Assembly: GCA_002691465.1 (NCBI GenBank)
Contig: NZHP01000012.1
Span: forward strand, 1 to 36,472
Length of the DNA: 36,472 nt
From: Gammaproteobacteria bacterium
GTDB lineage: Bacteria; Pseudomonadota; Gammaproteobacteria; Steroidobacterales; UBA11654
Direction of reading: 5' to 3'
The stretch's first letter is position 1. Every line of letters starts with the position of its first letter. Below the pieces are notes generated by a model. That model was not told the origin of the DNA, made no database searches, and saw only the letters and a list, made by a program, of their open reading frames with translations. Both the position numbers and the translations under genes were made by a program. Of the stretch, positions 8,160 to 16,938 are shown piece after piece.

Positions 8160-9758
8160 ATGTCAAAATCATTCGCAAAAGATAATCTACTAAAATCAAC
8201 AACTATTGTTGGTTTTATGACATTCTTATCCAGAATTTCTGGGCTAATAAGAGACATAATCTATGCTAGGTTATTTGGAGCGCTTCCCCTCATGGATGCT
8301 TTCTTGGTTGCGTTTAGAGTCCCAAATTCCTTCAGGCGATTTTTTGCTGAAGGTTCATTTTCTAGAGCATTCATTCCTGTCCTCTCAGATTTCGAGGAAA
8401 ATGAGGATGAGGAAGGAATCAGAGAGTTGGTTGACAGAACTGCCGGAACATTGGGTCTTATCTTATTTATGATTACTCTTTTAGGAGTTATTTTTTCCCC
8501 TTTGCTAATTCTTTTATTTGCGCCGGGATTTACAGAAACAAATGTGGAGAATGGCCGATATGAACTCTCTGTTGAAATGCTGAGACTGACGTTTCCATAT
8601 CTTCTTTTCATCTCTCTGACTGCCTTATGCGGTGCAGTATTAAATACCAAGAAACATTTTTGGGCCACTGCATTTAATCCAATCATCTTGAATATCGTTT
8701 TAATTGGTTTTGCAGTGGTATTGTCACCTCGATTTGAAAATCCTGGTATTGCTTTGGCTCTTGGAGTTTTTGTAGCAGGGATCCTTCAATTGCTTTTTTT
8801 GCTTCCATTTTTGAGAAATTACAATCGCTTGCCACGTCCAAAATGGGGCTGGAATCACTCGGGCGTAAAACGAGTGATAAAGCTAATGATTCCATCACTT
8901 ATTGGTAGCTCAGCTTCTCAAATTAACCTCTTGGTCAATACATTGATTGCTTCTTTCCTTGCAACTGGGAGTGTCAGTTGGATTTATTATTCCGATCGAT
9001 TATTGGAATTTCCAGTAGGTGTTTTTGGCGTTGCATTATCTACAGTGGTTTTGCCTTTTTTGTCTAAGGAAAATGCTCTTGATAACCAAAAGCAGTTTAA
9101 AGAAACACTGCGCTGGGGATTAAGTCTTGCGTTATTGGTGTCAATTCCATCAGCGGCAGGACTTTTTTTACTATCTGGACCACTTATTTCTACTATTTTC
9201 TTGGGAGGGAGTTTTAGTGATTATGATTTGATGATGACAGATATAAGTCTCAGAGGTTATTCAATTGGTATCATAGGCTTGTGTATGGTTTTGGTCTTAT
9301 CGCCAGCATTCTACGCTAGAGAAGATACAAAAACGCCATTAAGATTTGGCCTAATTACACTATTCGTGAACGTCGTTTTATCAATTCTATTTGTCACTTA
9401 CTTTATTAATGAAAATTCTGATTACCCACATTTGGGACTTGCGCTTGCTTTTTCAATTGCTTCAATCACGAATGCAGGACTATTGCTTTATAGACTGATT
9501 ATCGATGGACTTATTGAGATGAATCAAGACGGTCTAATACATATCATTAGGATTGCATTGGCAACGGTTGCAATGATTGCTTTCTTAATGGCATTTAATC
9601 CAGAAAATTCATTATGGGCAAACAGCGTTCTTTCAGAAAGGATAAGATCATTATTTTTTCTAATCTCATTCTCTGTGGTTATTTATTTTTCAATTCTTTT
9701 TCTTCTTGGGTTCAGGTTTAGAGACTTACGTGTTGAATCCAAAAGCGAGCAACTATAA
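8160..9758 (+). CDS. murJ: Lipid II flippase MurJ (MviN family)
   Basis: About 532 residues with some 13-14 membrane helices. The N-terminus (NLLKSTTIVGFMTFLSRISGLIRDIIYARLFGA) and the following MDAFLVAFRVPNSFRRFFAEGSFSRAFIPV block are the strongest MurJ signatures; the FRRFFAEG loop carries the functionally required arginines. MurJ flips lipid II across the inner membrane for peptidoglycan synthesis. A GTG at 8151 is an alternative start, three codons upstream. It is followed 23 bp later by ileS, without the ribF gene that usually lies between them in gammaproteobacteria. Confidence 0.96.
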   Translation: MSKSFAKDNLLKSTTIVGFMTFLSRISGLIRDIIYARLFGALPLMDAFLVAFRVPNSFRRFFAEGSFSRAFIPVLSDFEENEDEEGIRELVDRTAGTLGLILFMITLLGVIFSPLLILLFAPGFTETNVENGRYELSVEMLRLTFPYLLFISLTALCGAVLNTKKHFWATAFNPIILNIVLIGFAVVLSPRFENPGIALALGVFVAGILQLLFLLPFLRNYNRLPRPKWGWNHSGVKRVIKLMIPSLIGSSASQINLLVNTLIASFLATGSVSWIYYSDRLLEFPVGVFGVALSTVVLPFLSKENALDNQKQFKETLRWGLSLALLVSIPSAAGLFLLSGPLISTIFLGGSFSDYDLMMTDISLRGYSIGIIGLCMVLVLSPAFYAREDTKTPLRFGLITLFVNVVLSILFVTYFINENSDYPHLGLALAFSIASITNAGLLLYRLIIDGLIEMNQDGLIHIIRIALATVAMIAFLMAFNPENSLWANSVLSERIRSLFFLISFSVVIYFSILFLLGFRFRDLRVESKSEQL

Positions 9759-9781
9759 TATGCACATCAAAATGAGCATCT

Positions 9782-12571
9782 ATGAAAGATTATAAAGAAA
9801 CTTTGAATCTTCTAGGTACGTCTTTTCCAATGAAGGCGAATCTGCCCAATAGGGAGCCTGAAATTCTTAAATTTTGGGATGAAATTGATTTGTATAAGAA
9901 AATTAGAAAAAAAGGTGATGGAAAGAAACCATTTCTTCTTCTTGATGGTCCTCCATATGCCAATGGCAAAATCCACATAGGGCATGCTCTCAATAAGGTA
10001 TTGAAAGATTTTATTATAAAATCAAAGACTTTGTTTGGGTATGATGCGCCCTATCTTCCTGGCTGGGATTGCCATGGCTTGCCCATTGAGCATCAAGTCG
10101 AGAAGAAAAAAGGCAAGGTTGGACCAAAACTTACTGCGAGAGAATTCAGAGATCACTGCCGTGAATATGCTTTGAAACAAGTTGAAGAACAAAAAGAGGA
10201 TTTTATTCGTTTGGGTGTCCCTGGAGAGTGGGAAAATCCTTATTTAACATTGGACAAAAGATACGAGGCAGAGCAGATTCGGGCATTTGCTGAGATATAT
10301 GCAAACAACCATGTGACGCATGGTCACAAGCCAGTACACTGGTGTCTAGACTGTCAATCTGCTTTGGCAGAGGCAGAAGTGGAGTATATGGATAAAGTTT
10401 CTACCTCGGTAGATGTATTATTCAAGGTGATTGACACTTCTGAATTTAGCAAAAGAGCGGAAACAAAAAAGATTGATGATGAGACGGATTTATATATTCC
10501 AATTTGGACAACAACGCCATGGACACTTCCCTCAAATGAAGCGGTTGCGATGGGTAAGGATATTTCCTATGGAATTTATAAGCTCATCTTCAATGAACGA
10601 GACATTTTTGTGGTTATCGCTAATGATCTCAAAGAAAGCATTAAAAATAGATGGGGAGTTGAAAGTCTCGAAATGCTTGAAGAAATTTCTGCTGAAAACC
10701 TCTTGGGCCTTCGGTTACAGCACCCGTTTGATGAAAGAACCGTCCCAGTTCTTTTAGGAGAGCACGTTACGACAGAAAATGGAACTGGCTCAGTGCACAC
10801 TGCTCCAGCTCATGGCCAAGAAGATTTTCAGTTAGGAATCGAAAATGATCTGGATCTCAATTGTTATGTGAATACTTATGGTGTTTTTATAGAGGCAAAG
10901 GAGAGCTTTGCCAAAGAGCATATTTTTAAATCTGAATCAAATATTATCGAAAAACTAAGTGACTTGAGCTTGTTAATCTCGAGCGAAAAATTTGAACATA
11001 GTTACCCACATTGCTGGAGACATAAAACACCTGTGATTTATAGGACAACAAAGCAATGGTTCATTAGTATGGAAAATCAAGATTTTAGAAATACTTGTTT
11101 AAATTCCATTAAAGATGTTGATTGGAAACCGACTTGGGGAGAGGATCGAATCAACGGAATGATTGAAACTAGGCCAGATTGGTGTATTTCTAGACAAAGG
11201 TATTGGGGCGTGCCTATTCCTCTGTTTACGCATAAGGATGATCAAAGAGTTCATCCCGATACCTTAAACTTGCTCAATCAGATTGCTGATAAAGTTGAAG
11301 ATCATGGAATTGATGCTTGGTTTGATGCAGACACCAAAGAATTTCTAGGCGATGATGCGGATTCTTATGAAAAATCTACTGATACGATGGATGTTTGGAT
11401 GGACTCTGGTATTGCGCATAAAACTGTCAGCCGTCTTTTTGATCACATCAAAGGCGAGGCTGATTTGTATCTTGAAGGGTCTGATCAGCACCGCGGTTGG
11501 TTCCAAAGTTCTCTACTTACCTCTGTGGCGATTAACGCACATGCACCGTATAAAGAAGTACTCACTCATGGGTTTGTAGTCGATGAAAAAGGACACAAAA
11601 TGTCCAAATCACTCGGAAATACCGTATCTCCTCAATCTGTCATTAATAATATGGGAGCTGATATCTTGAGGCTTTGGGTTGCGTCAACTGATTACTCTAG
11701 TGAAATGAAAATTTCAGATCAGATACTGAAACGCAATGCTGATACGTACAGAAGGATAAGGAATACAGCAAGATTTTTATTAAGCAACTTAAGTGATTTT
11801 GATCCCAGTAAAAATCAACAACAAGTTGAGGATTTGGTGTTGCTTGATCAATTAGCTATTCAGCGTGTTTCAGTCTTGAATGAACAAATTAAAAATGATT
11901 ACAACAACTATTCATTCCATAAGATCATCCAGCTTCTACACAACTTTTGTGTCAATGATATGGGTGGTTTCTATTTAGACATTCTTAAGGATCGACTCTA
12001 TACAATGCCATCAGATTCATCTGGGCGAAGATCTGCACAAACGGCTTTGTATATCATTGCTGAATCTTTGACTCGCTGGATTGCACCAATTCTGTCTTTT
12101 ACCTCTGAAGAAATCTGGAAACATTTGCCAGACAGAGGAGAGGAATCCGTATTTCTTTCTGATTGGTTGGTTATAGAAAATTCAGAGTCTAATATTGAGT
12201 GGGATCAATTGAATCAAATCAATGCCATTGTTCTTAAAGCATTGGAAGTTGCAAGAGATGATGGTGAGATTGGTTCTCCATTAGATGCTCATTTGGAAAT
12301 TTCTGCAGATCAAAAAACATATGATTTTCTCACACAGTTTTCTGAAGAGCTGAGATTCTTATTTATTACTTCTTCAGTTGATCTTGAGATGGATGACAGC
12401 CTTGATTCCAATGAAAAAATGAGGGTAAAGGTGAAAAAATCTAAATCAGAAAAATGTGGAAGATGTTGGCACAGACAAGAAACAGTTGGCGATTCTGATG
12501 AGCACCCTGAAATTTGTGCACGGTGCATCAGCAACATCGGTGATTCACCAGAAGAGAGATCTTTTTTCTAA
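9782..12571 (+). CDS. ileS: Isoleucyl-tRNA synthetase
   Basis: 929 residues, the usual bacterial length. HIGH is in PPYANGKIHIGHALNK (residues 65-68), the editing-domain motif is TTPWTLPSNEAVA, and KMSKS is at about 606-610. A C-terminal zinc finger has Cys892, Cys895, Cys912 and Cys915. The GWDCHGLPIEHQVEK block is typical of the class I large-side-chain synthetases. This is the mupirocin-sensitive, zinc-finger type by its layout. The stop abuts the lspA ATG. Confidence 0.97.
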   Translation: MKDYKETLNLLGTSFPMKANLPNREPEILKFWDEIDLYKKIRKKGDGKKPFLLLDGPPYANGKIHIGHALNKVLKDFIIKSKTLFGYDAPYLPGWDCHGLPIEHQVEKKKGKVGPKLTAREFRDHCREYALKQVEEQKEDFIRLGVPGEWENPYLTLDKRYEAEQIRAFAEIYANNHVTHGHKPVHWCLDCQSALAEAEVEYMDKVSTSVDVLFKVIDTSEFSKRAETKKIDDETDLYIPIWTTTPWTLPSNEAVAMGKDISYGIYKLIFNERDIFVVIANDLKESIKNRWGVESLEMLEEISAENLLGLRLQHPFDERTVPVLLGEHVTTENGTGSVHTAPAHGQEDFQLGIENDLDLNCYVNTYGVFIEAKESFAKEHIFKSESNIIEKLSDLSLLISSEKFEHSYPHCWRHKTPVIYRTTKQWFISMENQDFRNTCLNSIKDVDWKPTWGEDRINGMIETRPDWCISRQRYWGVPIPLFTHKDDQRVHPDTLNLLNQIADKVEDHGIDAWFDADTKEFLGDDADSYEKSTDTMDVWMDSGIAHKTVSRLFDHIKGEADLYLEGSDQHRGWFQSSLLTSVAINAHAPYKEVLTHGFVVDEKGHKMSKSLGNTVSPQSVINNMGADILRLWVASTDYSSEMKISDQILKRNADTYRRIRNTARFLLSNLSDFDPSKNQQQVEDLVLLDQLAIQRVSVLNEQIKNDYNNYSFHKIIQLLHNFCVNDMGGFYLDILKDRLYTMPSDSSGRRSAQTALYIIAESLTRWIAPILSFTSEEIWKHLPDRGEESVFLSDWLVIENSESNIEWDQLNQINAIVLKALEVARDDGEIGSPLDAHLEISADQKTYDFLTQFSEELRFLFITSSVDLEMDDSLDSNEKMRVKVKKSKSEKCGRCWHRQETVGDSDEHPEICARCISNIGDSPEERSFF

Positions 12572-13039
12572 ATGAGGCTTATCTTATTTAGGTTATCGTT
12601 TGTTTTATCAATTATTGTTCTTGATCAATGGTCTAAAAATTTAGCCATTACCTTGCTTAGAGAGTATGAAAGATCAGATTTTTTAAGCTTCCTTGACTTC
12701 ATTCTGATTTACAATAAGGGGATTGCGTTCAGTCTTTTTGACTTCCAATCTGGAATGCAAACGCTTCCTCTGATCATCATTACCTTTATTGCAATTGCAT
12801 TCTTTGTTTTTCTACTGGTTAGAAATGAATGGTCAAAGATAGAGGAGATTGGGATACTTTTAATTATCGGTGGCGCCATTGGAAATTTCATTGATCGGGT
12901 CACCCAAGGTTCCGTCACAGATTTTATTCTGGTTTATTACAATGATTTCTATTTTCCAGCATTTAATCTAGCGGACAGCTTTATCACATTTGGAATCATT
13001 ATCTTATTGATAACAGAGCTATTAAAGAAAAAAGAATAA
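12572..13039 (+). CDS. lspA: Lipoprotein signal peptidase (signal peptidase II)
   Basis: 155 residues with four membrane helices. DQWSKNLA near the start, NKGIAFSLF, GGAIGNFIDRV and FPAFNLADSFI are the LspA boxes, holding the two catalytic aspartates (in IDRV and NLADS). It cleaves diacylglyceryl-modified prolipoproteins in the inner membrane. The ATG follows directly on the ileS stop; ileS-lspA is a conserved operon. Confidence 0.96.
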   Translation: MRLILFRLSFVLSIIVLDQWSKNLAITLLREYERSDFLSFLDFILIYNKGIAFSLFDFQSGMQTLPLIIITFIAIAFFVFLLVRNEWSKIEEIGILLIIGGAIGNFIDRVTQGSVTDFILVYYNDFYFPAFNLADSFITFGIIILLITELLKKKE

Positions 13040-13066
13040 GATCAATACAATAAGGCATTGAAAATA

Positions 13067-13095
13067 TTGGAAAAATTAAGAATCCACTTTAGAAT
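13067..13095 (+). promoter_or_regulatory. Probable promoter giving a leaderless Irr-like regulator mRNA
   Basis: TTGGAA (13067-13072) and TAGAAT (13090-13095) have an exact 17-bp spacer. The ATG of the next gene starts 7 nt after the -10, where transcription would begin, and there is no Shine-Dalgarno. The message is therefore predicted to start at or very near the AUG. Confidence 0.5.
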
Positions 13096-13101
13096 ATTGT
13101 T

Positions 13102-13518
13102 ATGGAAGATGTAATAGAGTTAAAAACAAAGGTTCAGGAGAAGCTTAAGCTTTATGGTTTAAGGCCAACAAGAGCTCGAATTAGAATTGGAATGATGTTG
13201 TTGGATAAGCCAAAACATCTCTCAGCTGAACAAGTGCATGAAAAGTTAAAACAGAAGGGCTATACCATCTCAAAGGCTACAGTCTATAACACACTGAATG
13301 CTTTTACTGAATGCGGAATTGTCAGTGAAGTCACAATAGACCCAAGTCGCACCTATTATGATTCAAGAACTACTTCTCACCATCACTTCTTCAATATTGA
13401 TACTGGCCAACTAGTAGATATTGCTAGCGATGATATGAGTGTTGAGAATATCCCAAGGCTTCCCGATAATACCCAAATTCAGGATCTTGAAATTGTCATC
13501 AAGATCTCAAATAAATAG
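13102..13518 (+). CDS. Fur-family transcriptional regulator, Irr-like
   Basis: 138 residues. The N-terminal winged helix has GLRPTRARIRIGMMLLDKP, HLSAEQVHEKL and the recognition-helix region ISKATVYNTLNAFTECGIV. The dimerisation domain starts with TYYDSRTTSHHHFFNIDTG. The 'TYfD....sHHHFF' stretch with its triple His is what sets Irr apart from Fur, Zur and PerR; Irr senses haem status in alphaproteobacteria. The CxxC zinc pairs of PerR/Fur are absent; the only Cys is in FTECG. The haem motif of Bradyrhizobium Irr is not present. Known Irr members regulate iron and haem genes; the targets here are unknown. Confidence 0.8.
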   Translation: MEDVIELKTKVQEKLKLYGLRPTRARIRIGMMLLDKPKHLSAEQVHEKLKQKGYTISKATVYNTLNAFTECGIVSEVTIDPSRTYYDSRTTSHHHFFNIDTGQLVDIASDDMSVENIPRLPDNTQIQDLEIVIKISNK

Positions 13519-13537
13519 TTCCAGATAGGAGAAAATA

Positions 13538-14314
13538 ATGGCACGTCATCGCGCACTAGAAATGTTTGGCAGATCAGGTAACCCAGCTTTCAAAAGCAAA
13601 GCTTTCACTCATCGTTCATCTGATTTCACTACCAATGAGGTCATGACTCTATCGGGAGCTGTTAACAAGACAGGTTTATACCTCTTATTGTGTATATTAT
13701 CAGCTGCTTGGACTTGGAATATATTCTTTAGTTCTGGTGACCCAAGTTCAGTATCGGGACTGATGATTTTTGGACTTATTGGAGGTTTGGTAGCTGCCAT
13801 GGTTACTATTTTTAAACCCACCGCGGCAAATATTACAGCACCAATATATGCTCTTCTTCAGGGATTAGCTGTGGGCGGTATTTCTGCAATGTATGAGTCA
13901 AGTTTTGACGGCATTGTCATGCAAGCAGTTGCGCTTACATTTGGAACACTTGCCGCATTACTGCTTGCCTATAAGTCTGGTCTAATTAAACCGACAGAGA
14001 ATTTTCGTTTGATGTTATTTGCAGCAACAGGAGGTATTTTTGTTCTCTATCTTGTGAGTTTTATAATGAGCTTCTTTGGAGGACCGATTGGATTTATTCA
14101 TTCGAATAGTTTGATGGGAATTGGCTTTAGTCTTGTTGTAGTTGCGATTGCAGCACTAAATCTGGTCCTTGACTTTGACTTCATCGAACAAGCCGCAGAA
14201 CAAGGAGCGCCAAAATATCTTGAGGCCTACGGAGCATTTTCATTAATGGTGACTTTAATTTGGCTTTATCTTGAGATCCTTCGTTTGCTTGCAAAAATAT
14301 ACTCGAGAGATTAG
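13538..14314 (+). CDS. Bax inhibitor-1/YccA family membrane protein (COG4760 type)
   Basis: 258 residues with a soluble N-terminus (MARHRALEMFGRSGNPAFKSKAF) and seven membrane helices. The N-terminal 'GNPaf..kaF' and 'MTLSGAVNKTGLYLLLC' blocks mark the COG4760 subgroup; the C-terminus keeps the acidic DFDFIEQAAEQGAPK(Y)xEAYGAFSLMVTLIWLYLE region. Bacterial members are thought to be pH-sensitive ion leak channels or modulators of membrane protease FtsH, but the role of this subgroup is unproven. AGGAG lies about 8 nt before the ATG. Its TAG stop shares a base with the GTG of a 57-residue downstream frame. Confidence 0.88.
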   Translation: MARHRALEMFGRSGNPAFKSKAFTHRSSDFTTNEVMTLSGAVNKTGLYLLLCILSAAWTWNIFFSSGDPSSVSGLMIFGLIGGLVAAMVTIFKPTAANITAPIYALLQGLAVGGISAMYESSFDGIVMQAVALTFGTLAALLLAYKSGLIKPTENFRLMLFAATGGIFVLYLVSFIMSFFGGPIGFIHSNSLMGIGFSLVVVAIAALNLVLDFDFIEQAAEQGAPKYLEAYGAFSLMVTLIWLYLEILRLLAKIYSRD

Positions 14315-14487
14315 TGGGTTCTGACCTTTTTTATTCGATCATAATTATCATATCGCTTGGGATTTTCTTTTATTTTGGAAATTTCAGGGCTTCCAATAAA
14401 CAGACAGAAAGACCAGACCGAATCAACTGGGGCAAGTCAGTCTTTAAAAAGCTTAAGAAGTTTGGAGATAAAGGCGGACGTTTTTGA
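14314..14487 (+). CDS. Small single-pass membrane protein, unknown function (57 aa)
   Basis: A GTG at 14314 overlaps the previous TAG by one base (TAGTG) and opens 57 codons ending in TGA at 14485-14487. The protein has one hydrophobic segment (about residues 5-22, rich in Ile and Phe) and a basic cytoplasmic tail, SVFKKLKKFGDKGGRF. Its stop overlaps the TTG start of mrp (TTGA). Being locked at both ends by stop/start overlaps makes it likely to be translated. No family recognised. Confidence 0.55.
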   Translation: MGSDLFYSIIIIISLGIFFYFGNFRASNKQTERPDRINWGKSVFKKLKKFGDKGGRF

Positions 14488-15293
14488 ATAATAAAAAAGA
14501 AACCCAAATAATCGCTGTTGCCTCTGGAAAAGGAGGAGTTGGTAAGTCTACTGTAAGTAGTAATTTGGCAATTGCGTTATCAAAGTCAGGATCAAGAGTT
14601 GGTTTATTGGATGCTGACATATATGGCCCTAGCATTCCAAGAATTTTCGGAGTATCAGGACAGTCAGTCACATCAAATGATGGCAAGTCATTCGAGCCAA
14701 TCGAATCAAATGGTATCCAATTGATGTCCATCGGCTTCGTGCAAACAAATAATGATGCCATGATTTGGAGAGGTCCAATGCTCTCCCAAGCAATCAATCA
14801 GTTACTCTTTCAGACCAATTGGAATGATCTTGAATATTTGATCATTGACCTACCCCCTGGTACGGGTGATGCTCAGCTTACAATTTCCCAAAAAGCAAAT
14901 TTAACTGGAACCATATTGGTTACGACCCCTCAGAATATTTCATTGATAGATGTAGAGAAATCTTTAGTAGCTTTTAGGAAACTTGATATAGAGGTTCTTG
15001 GGCTGATAGAAAATATGAGCTATTTCACCGACGATTCTGGAAAGGATCATTATATTTTTGGAGAAGGAAATATAGATGATTTTTCTGAAAAGCATGGTAT
15101 AGACTTGATTTCAAATTTGCCAATTTTACCTGACCTTGCTAAATATTCGGATGATGGCAGATTATTTGATCAATTTGAAAATCTACCAATACTTAGCAAA
15201 AAGTATGAGGAAATCATAAGCTATTTGAAATCAAGGATCGATTCATTAGATCGCCCCGACTCATTGGATACAATTCCAGTTGTAACTGAATAA
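14484..15293 (+). CDS. Mrp/ApbC family P-loop ATPase (iron-sulphur cluster carrier type)
   Basis: 269 residues. It has the deviant Walker A GKGGVGKST (15-23), DADIYGPSIPR, a Walker B-like LIIDLPPGTGDAQLT and the ENMSYF motif, all standard for Mrp/ApbC. Family members carry and transfer Fe-S clusters. Two things differ from E. coli Mrp: there is no N-terminal DUF59 domain, and the CxxC that normally follows ENMSYF is replaced by TDDSGKDHYIFG. That resembles the cysteine-less alphaproteobacterial form. The start is a TTG overlapping the stop of the small membrane ORF; no ATG is available before the P-loop. Confidence 0.9.
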   Translation: MNNKKETQIIAVASGKGGVGKSTVSSNLAIALSKSGSRVGLLDADIYGPSIPRIFGVSGQSVTSNDGKSFEPIESNGIQLMSIGFVQTNNDAMIWRGPMLSQAINQLLFQTNWNDLEYLIIDLPPGTGDAQLTISQKANLTGTILVTTPQNISLIDVEKSLVAFRKLDIEVLGLIENMSYFTDDSGKDHYIFGEGNIDDFSEKHGIDLISNLPILPDLAKYSDDGRLFDQFENLPILSKKYEEIISYLKSRIDSLDRPDSLDTIPVVTE

Positions 15294-15296
15294 AAT

Positions 15297-16850
15297 TTAT
15301 AATAACTTCGCTTTTTCTAAGAGAAGAATATTTTCCTTAAGGCTGTCTATTTCATCAAATCGATATGGATTCTTAATCGATTTGCATGGCGTTTCTCTTT
15401 TGCAACTTGAGCTTCTAGGGCAGATAATTCTTGCAGGATGGTCTAGGGCATCCTTAATCCAACCAATTTTCAAAATATGACTAATTTGCTGAAGCGCATT
15501 CATTACTTCCTCATCCAGTAGAGATTCACCATTGCTTTTCATGCAATTTTCTTCTGTCATTTCAAGAATCACTTTGTGATCCAGACCTTGATCTTTTAGC
15601 GCAGGAATTAAATCAAGACCGAGTGAATAGAGTTTTAAATTACCAGCAGAATCCCTAATTCTAATCGAATAGCAAGCATAAAGATGTGAGGTCTGATCTG
15701 TTTTGAGCACCGAAATTTGAGATTGTGGATTTTTTACATAGTCTTCATTTAACAATCTAAAAACAGACCAATTTGGACAAGGATCATTTACTGCATTTAA
15801 ATTACCCCAAGGCAGAGGTATTCCATTTCCTCTGTAAACTGCTGTTAAGAAACCTGGTTGATATGCCTCAAAATAATGCCAATATGGATACTGAGAGACA
15901 GCAGTGACTCTCCTCATCAGCAATGCTGGCGATAGATCAAGATTATTTTTTATGGAAATATGGTGCTCGTTCTTAATCAAATAATTCCTAAATGCTTTTC
16001 TAGGACAGAGCAATGCACTTGCATAAAAACTGGATTCAAAATCATGCCATGCCAGCAAAACGTCATGTGACTGTACGGCTGAGTCTGAGCTTTGCGATGA
16101 AAAACTATTGCTACCAGAGGTAATAGGTGATCTTAAGCCATCTCCACCATGCAGTATTTTGTGGCCGAGATGAGTGGCCATGTCATATTTTAGTCTCTTG
16201 GAGTCATCCTTTAGGGCTTCATTGATATAAACTTTATTATTGCTATCAAAGAATGATCTCAATAGCATCTTGTTCTTTCCTTGAGGATGATTTGTATTGA
16301 TTTTATTTTGGCTAAACCATTTAACCGTTAGCCCATGTTTTTTGTATAAACGTCTAATATCGCTTACTTTCATTGGTAGTATTTGCCCAGATTCTTGATC
16401 GGCAATTTTTTCGATATCTGGAAATCGATTCCGATTTTTTTCTTGGTAAGATCGGATCAATAGATGTGCAAATTGTTTCCCTGTGATGCCTGTTTGTTCT
16501 AATAATTCTGGAATCGCATCTTGAAGCAGATCCTTTGAATAGAGGAAACCTGGCTCAAGGGGTATATTTTTCTTAGGTTCTTCGTCATCAGACTGGACAG
16601 TGACTTCAAGATTCTCATCGAGAAACCAGGATTCTTCTTTTTGAAATACATTTGCAATGATTGATAACACATCTTCCGATGGCAGTCTTTTTCCATTCTC
16701 AATCATGCTGATATAGGATACAGACGGTGCTGATTTAGGATCAATTTGACTACACCTCAGCGAGAGATCTTCCAAGGTAAGCCTGTTAGATTTCCTGATG
16801 TTTTTAAGCTTCACACCCAGTAGGTGACTATTTCTTATTGGATTGTTCAT
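15297..16850 (-). CDS. XRE-type regulator of the glyoxylate locus (DUF3612/ScfR-like)
   Basis: 517 residues. Residues ~10-65 are a Cro/C1 helix-turn-helix (LKNIRKSNRLTLEDLSLRC...SYISMIENGKRLPS). The middle holds an IrrE/ImmA-like region whose metal motif is degenerate (MATHLGHKILHGGDG in place of HExxH). The C-terminal third, with PYWHYFEAYQPGFLTAVYRGNG and CPRSSSCKRETPCKS, matches the long regulators (DUF3612 and short-chain acyl-CoA regulator types) found next to aceB/aceA in Vibrio and others. Those sense acyl-CoA-type ligands and repress glyoxylate or methylcitrate genes. The gene is divergent from aceB, with three tandem 14-bp elements directly before its ATG, which suggests autoregulation together with control of aceBA. 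Confidence 0.82.
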   Translation of the reverse strand: MNNPIRNSHLLGVKLKNIRKSNRLTLEDLSLRCSQIDPKSAPSVSYISMIENGKRLPSEDVLSIIANVFQKEESWFLDENLEVTVQSDDEEPKKNIPLEPGFLYSKDLLQDAIPELLEQTGITGKQFAHLLIRSYQEKNRNRFPDIEKIADQESGQILPMKVSDIRRLYKKHGLTVKWFSQNKINTNHPQGKNKMLLRSFFDSNNKVYINEALKDDSKRLKYDMATHLGHKILHGGDGLRSPITSGSNSFSSQSSDSAVQSHDVLLAWHDFESSFYASALLCPRKAFRNYLIKNEHHISIKNNLDLSPALLMRRVTAVSQYPYWHYFEAYQPGFLTAVYRGNGIPLPWGNLNAVNDPCPNWSVFRLLNEDYVKNPQSQISVLKTDQTSHLYACYSIRIRDSAGNLKLYSLGLDLIPALKDQGLDHKVILEMTEENCMKSNGESLLDEEVMNALQQISHILKIGWIKDALDHPARIICPRSSSCKRETPCKSIKNPYRFDEIDSLKENILLLEKAKLL

Positions 16851-16892
16851 TGTAAAATTTACATTGTGAAATTTTTACTGTGAAATTTCAAT
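16851..16892. promoter_or_regulatory. Three tandem 14-bp operator-like elements
   Basis: TGTAAAATTTACAT (16851), TGTGAAATTTTTAC (16865) and TGTGAAATTTCAAT (16879) follow each other with an exact 14-bp period. Each holds a dyad: TGTAAAATTTACA is a perfect 13-bp palindrome about its centre and TGAAATTTCA (16881-16890) is a perfect 10-bp one. The array begins one base from the regulator start codon and ends about 46 bp before aceB, so a bound regulator could control both directions. No defined promoter core could be picked out of the surrounding AT-rich sequence. Confidence 0.7.
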
Positions 16893-16938
16893 AAAATATT
16901 TTTTAAAATTCGCATTAATTCTATTAATTAGATTTCAA

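Noticed and set aside
10431..10757. 108-residue plus-strand frame within ileS
   Set aside because: It lies wholly inside the conserved editing region of isoleucyl-tRNA synthetase in another frame, with no domain pattern and no ribosome-binding site.
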